This document shows positions 7,645 to 10,734 of a DNA stretch of 10,734 nucleotides, in pieces. This DNA is from Amoebophrya sp. AT5.2. Its lineage: Eukaryota > Sar > Dinophyceae > Syndiniales > Amoebophryaceae. The stretch is from contig RXOD01006304.1 of assembly GCA_005223375.1 (NCBI GenBank), forward strand, positions 1-10,734. The letters are read 5' to 3'. Below the pieces are notes generated by a model. It saw only the letters and a program-made list of their open reading frames with translations. It did no database searches and was not told the DNA's origin. The position numbers and the translations under genes were made by a program. Position 1 is the stretch's first letter. The number at the start of each line of letters is the position of its first letter.

Positions 7645-9302
7645 CTATGTCGTAATCCTCGCACCGAGGTACATCCGCGCCTGATTCTGAATGTCCGTGG
7701 GAAGCATCTGGAATTGCTCGGGAGTCAGCCGAGAAATACGCTCCAGCAGTTTCTGTCGCTGCTCCGCTGTGATCGACGCTGTAGTAGATAGCATTCGGAA
7801 ATAAATCAATGTGTCCACGTCTACACACAAGTTATACTTTCATTTTCTTCTGTGTTCTTGCATTCTACTCATTCAAAACTTGACTTAGGAAAACTCTGCT
7901 TAAAAGCTTGAGTGGACACACTGTGACTGTAAGGAGTCTTAATGCACAAAACCTTCCTGTACCTGCAGACGTCTGCGGGCGCTGTGGTGGTCGGTGGTGC
8001 CCGGGATAGTCGTATCCTCCACCACCGTAAGCGGGCGGAAACCCCGGCGGTGGGCGCACGCCAGGCATCTGCGGCACCGGGAACGCAACACCTGTATTTC
8101 CAATTTTATCGTCAGAGCCAGCAGCTTTTGACTTTTACCTTGACCTTGCTAGAACGCGGTAAAGCCGCGACTGACACCATAGCACCAGCAAATCTACTTC
8201 TACGACCAGTAGTTCTCGGAAAAAATAAAATCCGACCCCACAACATCCTGTACTTACTACCTCCCATCGTCGGGGTTGGCATCGGCATTCTCTTCGCCGC
8301 GCCATGATGATTGAACCCGCCCACGTTCGCGCCGCCCGTCCAAAACCGGTATTTCGCGAGCTTGTCCTGGATCTCCTTCGATTTGGTTTTGGCAAGCTCG
8401 ATCTCCTCGTTGGAGAGCGGCAAAAAGCTCATGTTGTTCGGCGTCATCCCGAGCAGCGCCTGCGCGTGCACTTTAGAAAACAACCAGCACGATCCCTAGT
8501 ACCCTGCTTCTATTGCTACCTGCGACGCACGCTTTTAGTTCTTCCCGAATTTCTCCGCCGGAGGGAGAAGGTCCGTCACCGTCTCCGTGTCTACATCTAC
8601 TAGCTCTGGGGGGGACGCACGGCCACGCGGGGGACCGAAACGACATAAAAGTGTCTTAAGGAAGAGCAGATGAAGCAGGGACGCGGACACAAGTGTTCCC
8701 GAAAAGCGCATGAATGGGGAGTACAGTCCTGCCTTCACTCGCCGGAAAGTGAGCGCGAACAGGACAGAGCACAGTCGAGCTTGGGCTTCTTCCGAAGGGG
8801 CGGGAGTGACTGGAAAATAGCTGCGGTCCGCAACCCAAGTGCTGCGCACCATGACACACGAGTCCACTATCTCATCAAGAAATACGTGCAGCAGCGCACG
8901 GGATGCAAGCATCACGCACGAGCGAAACCAGCCGCGCGAAGTTGCTTGCACCTGCACCTGCTTGGGTCGTGCTCGAACTAAGTATATTGCTATAAATACT
9001 GTGCCTATGCTGGGTATGGACCGTGCTCGTGAAGATCTACTACGTACTAGAATAAGTAGCGTCTTTGTAAGCAGTAGCGCGATGCACATTTCGCCGTTTT
9101 GCGTCAGCAGCGACATTGCGAAGTCGGGCGCCTTGGCAATAACCTTGCGACAGTGCTTCAACATCTGGTGGACTTCCTGCACAGAAACGTTTTCGACCGG
9201 TTCGAACTTTCGCTTCTTCGTGGTCATGTTTCCTTCGTTGGTCGGCGGCGAGGCCTCGCGCTTGCGCGAAGCCGCACTAGGACCAGCTGCAGAGGAGTTC
9301 AT
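7645..9302 (-). CDS. CSTF2: CstF-64-like mRNA 3'-end processing protein without RRM (hinge plus C-terminal domain)
   Basis: Four exons (9302-9074, 8470-8261, 8091-7963, 7778-7645) give 233 residues. In CstF-64 (yeast Rna15), which helps select poly(A) sites, the hinge binds CstF-77 and the C-terminal helical domain binds Pcf11/symplekin partners. Residues 39-88 (VHQMLKHCRKVIAKAPDF, then LLTQNGEMCIALLHAQALLGM) match the hinge. Residues 190-233 (ITAEQRQKLLERISRLTPEQ, then FQMLPTDIQNQARMYLGA) match the C-terminal domain. A Met/Pro/Gly-rich linker (138-188) resembles the family's low-complexity region. A basic TTKKRKF at 27-33 may be a nuclear signal. The N-terminal RRM is missing: the frame has a TAG at 9420-9422, and no RNP motifs appear upstream to 10418. 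RRM-less relatives exist (Arabidopsis ESP1). The start is the first in-frame ATG, 9302. Introns 2 and 3 are GT-AG, but intron 1 is irregular. Confidence 0.82.
7779..7962 (-). other. GT-AG intron 3 of the CstF-64-like gene
   Basis: This 184-nt intron begins GTACAGG and ends CTACTACAG, phase 1. It joins RPQTSA to ASITAEQRQKLL, restoring the C-terminal domain in frame. Confidence 0.82.
8092..8260 (-). other. GT-AG intron 2 of the CstF-64-like gene
   Basis: This 169-nt intron begins GTAGTAAGTACAGG and ends AAATACAG, phase 1, within a Gly codon between PTPTMG and VAFPVPQ. A downstream GTAAGT inside the donor could be used instead, but only the first GT keeps frame. Confidence 0.82.
8471..9073 (-). 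other. Irregular first intron of the CstF-64-like gene (TG...AG by homology)
   Basis: The hinge alignment (CIALL-HAQALLGM against the family's YALLQAQVVM) requires a 603-nt intron beginning TGCTTACAAAG and ending TTTTCTAAAG. A TGC triplet is present at both borders, so the cut can slide by up to three bases; no position gives GT-AG. The other introns here end in (T/A)ACAG, whereas this ends CTAAAG. The intron is open in the exon-1 frame down to TAA at 8535-8537. If it were retained, a 255-residue product lacking the C-terminal domain would result. An alternative GTACGTAG donor at 9043 would add about 10 residues and lacks family support. Confidence 0.55.
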
Positions 9303-9577
9303 CGATTGCTTGCCGCCGCGCTGAAAGAAGCGGCCCCGCTGGAGAAGAGTTGCTCGGTGTGGCTTGGCCGCGTGTACACCGCGCGACAAACCCTGAGTAC
9401 TCGCTTGACCCTGATGCACCTATGATCTTTGCTCGTGGAATATCAGCCCATATGGCTCTGATGCTTCTTCCTCTGCTCTGCTTTTTCCGGCGGTGTATTC
9501 CTCGCCAGGAAGCTCCAGGGCCGCTGCTTCCCGCGACGGTCCGGCCAATCAAGCACAAGCGCTGCGGGCGTAGTAAG

Positions 9578-9943
9578 TTAGTGCTCAGTGATGAACGCGC
9601 GCGAATTCCCCGGGACCTTCGCCAATCGCTGCAGCGCCTGACAACGACATGTGGTTTCTCTATGTATGACGAAAGTAAATCGATATGGAAGCACACCGGC
9701 TGATACTACGCTTAGCTTTTCTTCAAGAAACTGCAGCTGCACCTGCATACGCAGAGGCTTAGGACTAATCGCAATCGTATCTTTCAATTCTTGTTCTGGC
9801 AGCTCGACCAACCGACTGACACTATGTTCAAAAGAGCTGCTTAGCACGATGCGTGTTAGTCCCCTTGCGGACCAAGACAGCCAAGTCGACCCGGCTGAAG
9901 CGATATGCCAGCTACAAACGAGGGTGACCGACACCGATGGCAA
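9578..9943 (-). CDS. Doubtful open frame, unknown product
   Basis: A minus-strand frame is open for 121 codons to TAA at 9578-9580, but it begins with TTG; the first ATG is internal. One segment looks protein-like (VELPEQELKDTIAISPKPL, then QVQLQFLEEKLSVV) with helical spacing. I recognise no family, and it is not an RRM. It lies between the CstF-64-like gene and the isomerase-like gene, in the common orientation. It could be an exon of a small gene or chance. The rest of 9303-10418 shows nothing I can support. Confidence 0.2.
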   Translation of the reverse strand: MPSVSVTLVCSWHIASAGSTWLSWSARGLTRIVLSSSFEHSVSRLVELPEQELKDTIAISPKPLRMQVQLQFLEEKLSVVSAGVLPYRFTFVIHRETTCRCQALQRLAKVPGNSRAFITEH

Positions 9944-10418
9944 TGCACGACAGAGTTAGTAGATCATCTGATGTGATAGGGATCTCAAGAATGCATTGTG
10001 CGTAGTTGTAAGTATTTCAATAATTACACTTCACGACAAGCGATTTTAAGATTTCCTCTGTAACACGCGACACATGCCAAATTTCAGCATTTGCGAGAGT
10101 CCCCGTCGCGACTCGTAAACCTAAACTATGAATCGGTATTAACTTGGAGGCAATTCGCTTCTAGTAGTGCAGATAATTGCCATCGCCGGTTTTTGCAGTG
10201 TCCTTGGACTTGGAGTCAAACGGTCTTCCAAGTGCTGTCCGTCATACAGGTAAAGACAATATGTTCGTGGAACGAGCTTCCTCTCATCTTGTTCATCTTC
10301 GCTGGCCTCAGTACGAGTGCGTCAGAATTCATGATCCTACTGCCTTTATTTTTTCACTTCGTCGTCGTCGAGGTCGTCCTCGCTAGCAAGCTACCATTTG
10401 TTACATTCATATGTCATT

Positions 10419-10734
10419 TTAACCCTTGTACGCGCGGACGGCGAGGATTTTTCCCGCCTTGTTGTATTGGATGACGTCCAGAACTTTCAAAGTTTCCTCC
10501 GCCGACACCACGATGTGCAACTCGCAGGCCGCAACCGGCCCGAGTTCCGAGACGGAAGGGAAAATATTCAGCACCTCGGCCTTGATCGCAGGAACCGCCT
10601 TGAAAATATTACCTGGAAGCAGCATGCACAGTCAGAGTCAAGTGATACCACTAACTTGATTTCAGCAAAGGATTGTTCGCTCATCTGAACTGATAGATAG
10701 GAAGTCATAGCTTTGGCAGCCGCCGTAGCGGCCC
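10419..10734 (-). CDS. Ketosteroid-isomerase-like protein (SnoaL/NTF2 fold), 3' part only
   Basis: This is the C-terminal half of a KSI-like NTF2-fold protein, cut by the window edge. The last exon (10598-10419, TAA at 10419-10421) encodes 59 residues. VLDVIQYNKAGKILAVRAYKG aligns with the final strands of bacterial delta5-3-ketosteroid isomerases ([21 protein letters not shown]). The Asp of VLDV falls at catalytic Asp99 (C. testosteroni numbering). The preceding AIKAEVLNIFPSVSELGPVA and ACELHIVV fit the middle strands. A partial exon (10734-10712) reading AATAAAK continues the helix before this in frame if a GC-AG intron is removed. The other catalytic residues (Tyr14, Asp38) would lie outside the window. 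The NTF2 fold is used by isomerases, dehydratases, cyclases and non-enzymes, so the substrate is unknown. Confidence 0.68.
10599..10711 (-). other. Probable GC-AG intron of the KSI-like gene
   Basis: Joining AAA (10714-10712) to GCG (10598-10596) in phase 0 gives AATAAAK-AVPAIKAEVL, which follows the family spacing. The 113-nt intervening sequence starts GCTATG and ends TTTTCAAG. No GT donor within the exon preserves both frame and the family alignment. A competing acceptor, TTCCAG, ending near 10611 would need a different phase. Confidence 0.45.

Noticed and set aside
8120..8150. AAGGTCAAGGTAAAAGTC repeat-like stretch
   Set aside because: It is a short purine-rich patch inside a GT-AG intron, too short and imperfect to call a repeat array.
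1..10734. CRISPR array, transposase, tRNA or rRNA genes, spliced-leader relic
   Set aside because: I looked for regular spaced repeats, transposase motifs, tRNA-like folds and the dinoflagellate spliced-leader sequence on both strands by eye and found none.

Overview
The window looks like nuclear DNA from a unicellular eukaryote. It carries a divergent-loop cyclophilin, a cytosolic ribosomal stalk protein (P2) and a CstF-64-like mRNA 3'-end processing factor, and three genes are interrupted by spliceosomal-type introns. Every gene I can identify lies on the minus strand. Exons are GC-rich and introns range from about 40 to 600 nt. Uniform gene orientation, plus two introns that fit protein homology only with non-GT starts (GC-AG and TG-AG), suggests an alveolate, perhaps a dinoflagellate or syndinian relative. 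This is inference only: no rRNA, spliced leader or organelle marker is present to settle it.

Layout: 1-850 holds no identified gene, only weak gene fragments. 852-1376 (-) is a complete cyclophilin. 1377-2504 is mostly non-coding, with one tiny secretory-looking ORF and a small hairpin at 2487-2504. 2505-4580 (-) is a long single-exon ORF for a predicted secreted or membrane-entering protein of no recognised family. 5040-5747 (-) is a probable two-exon gene for a helical protein of unknown function. 6260-6844 (-) is the acidic ribosomal protein P2 with one intron. 7645-9302 (-) is a four-exon CstF-64-like gene with hinge and C-terminal domain but no RRM. 9303-10418 is largely unassigned. 10419-10734 (-) is the 3' end of a ketosteroid-isomerase-like (NTF2-fold) gene that runs off the window.

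The genes do not form a pathway. They are neighbouring, independently acting genes (protein folding, translation, mRNA 3' processing, a small-molecule enzyme fold and unknowns). The most notable points are the odd introns, the RRM-less CstF-64 with a long open intron, and the uncharacterised 691-residue protein. I found no RNA genes, CRISPR array, transposase or prokaryotic operon signals.
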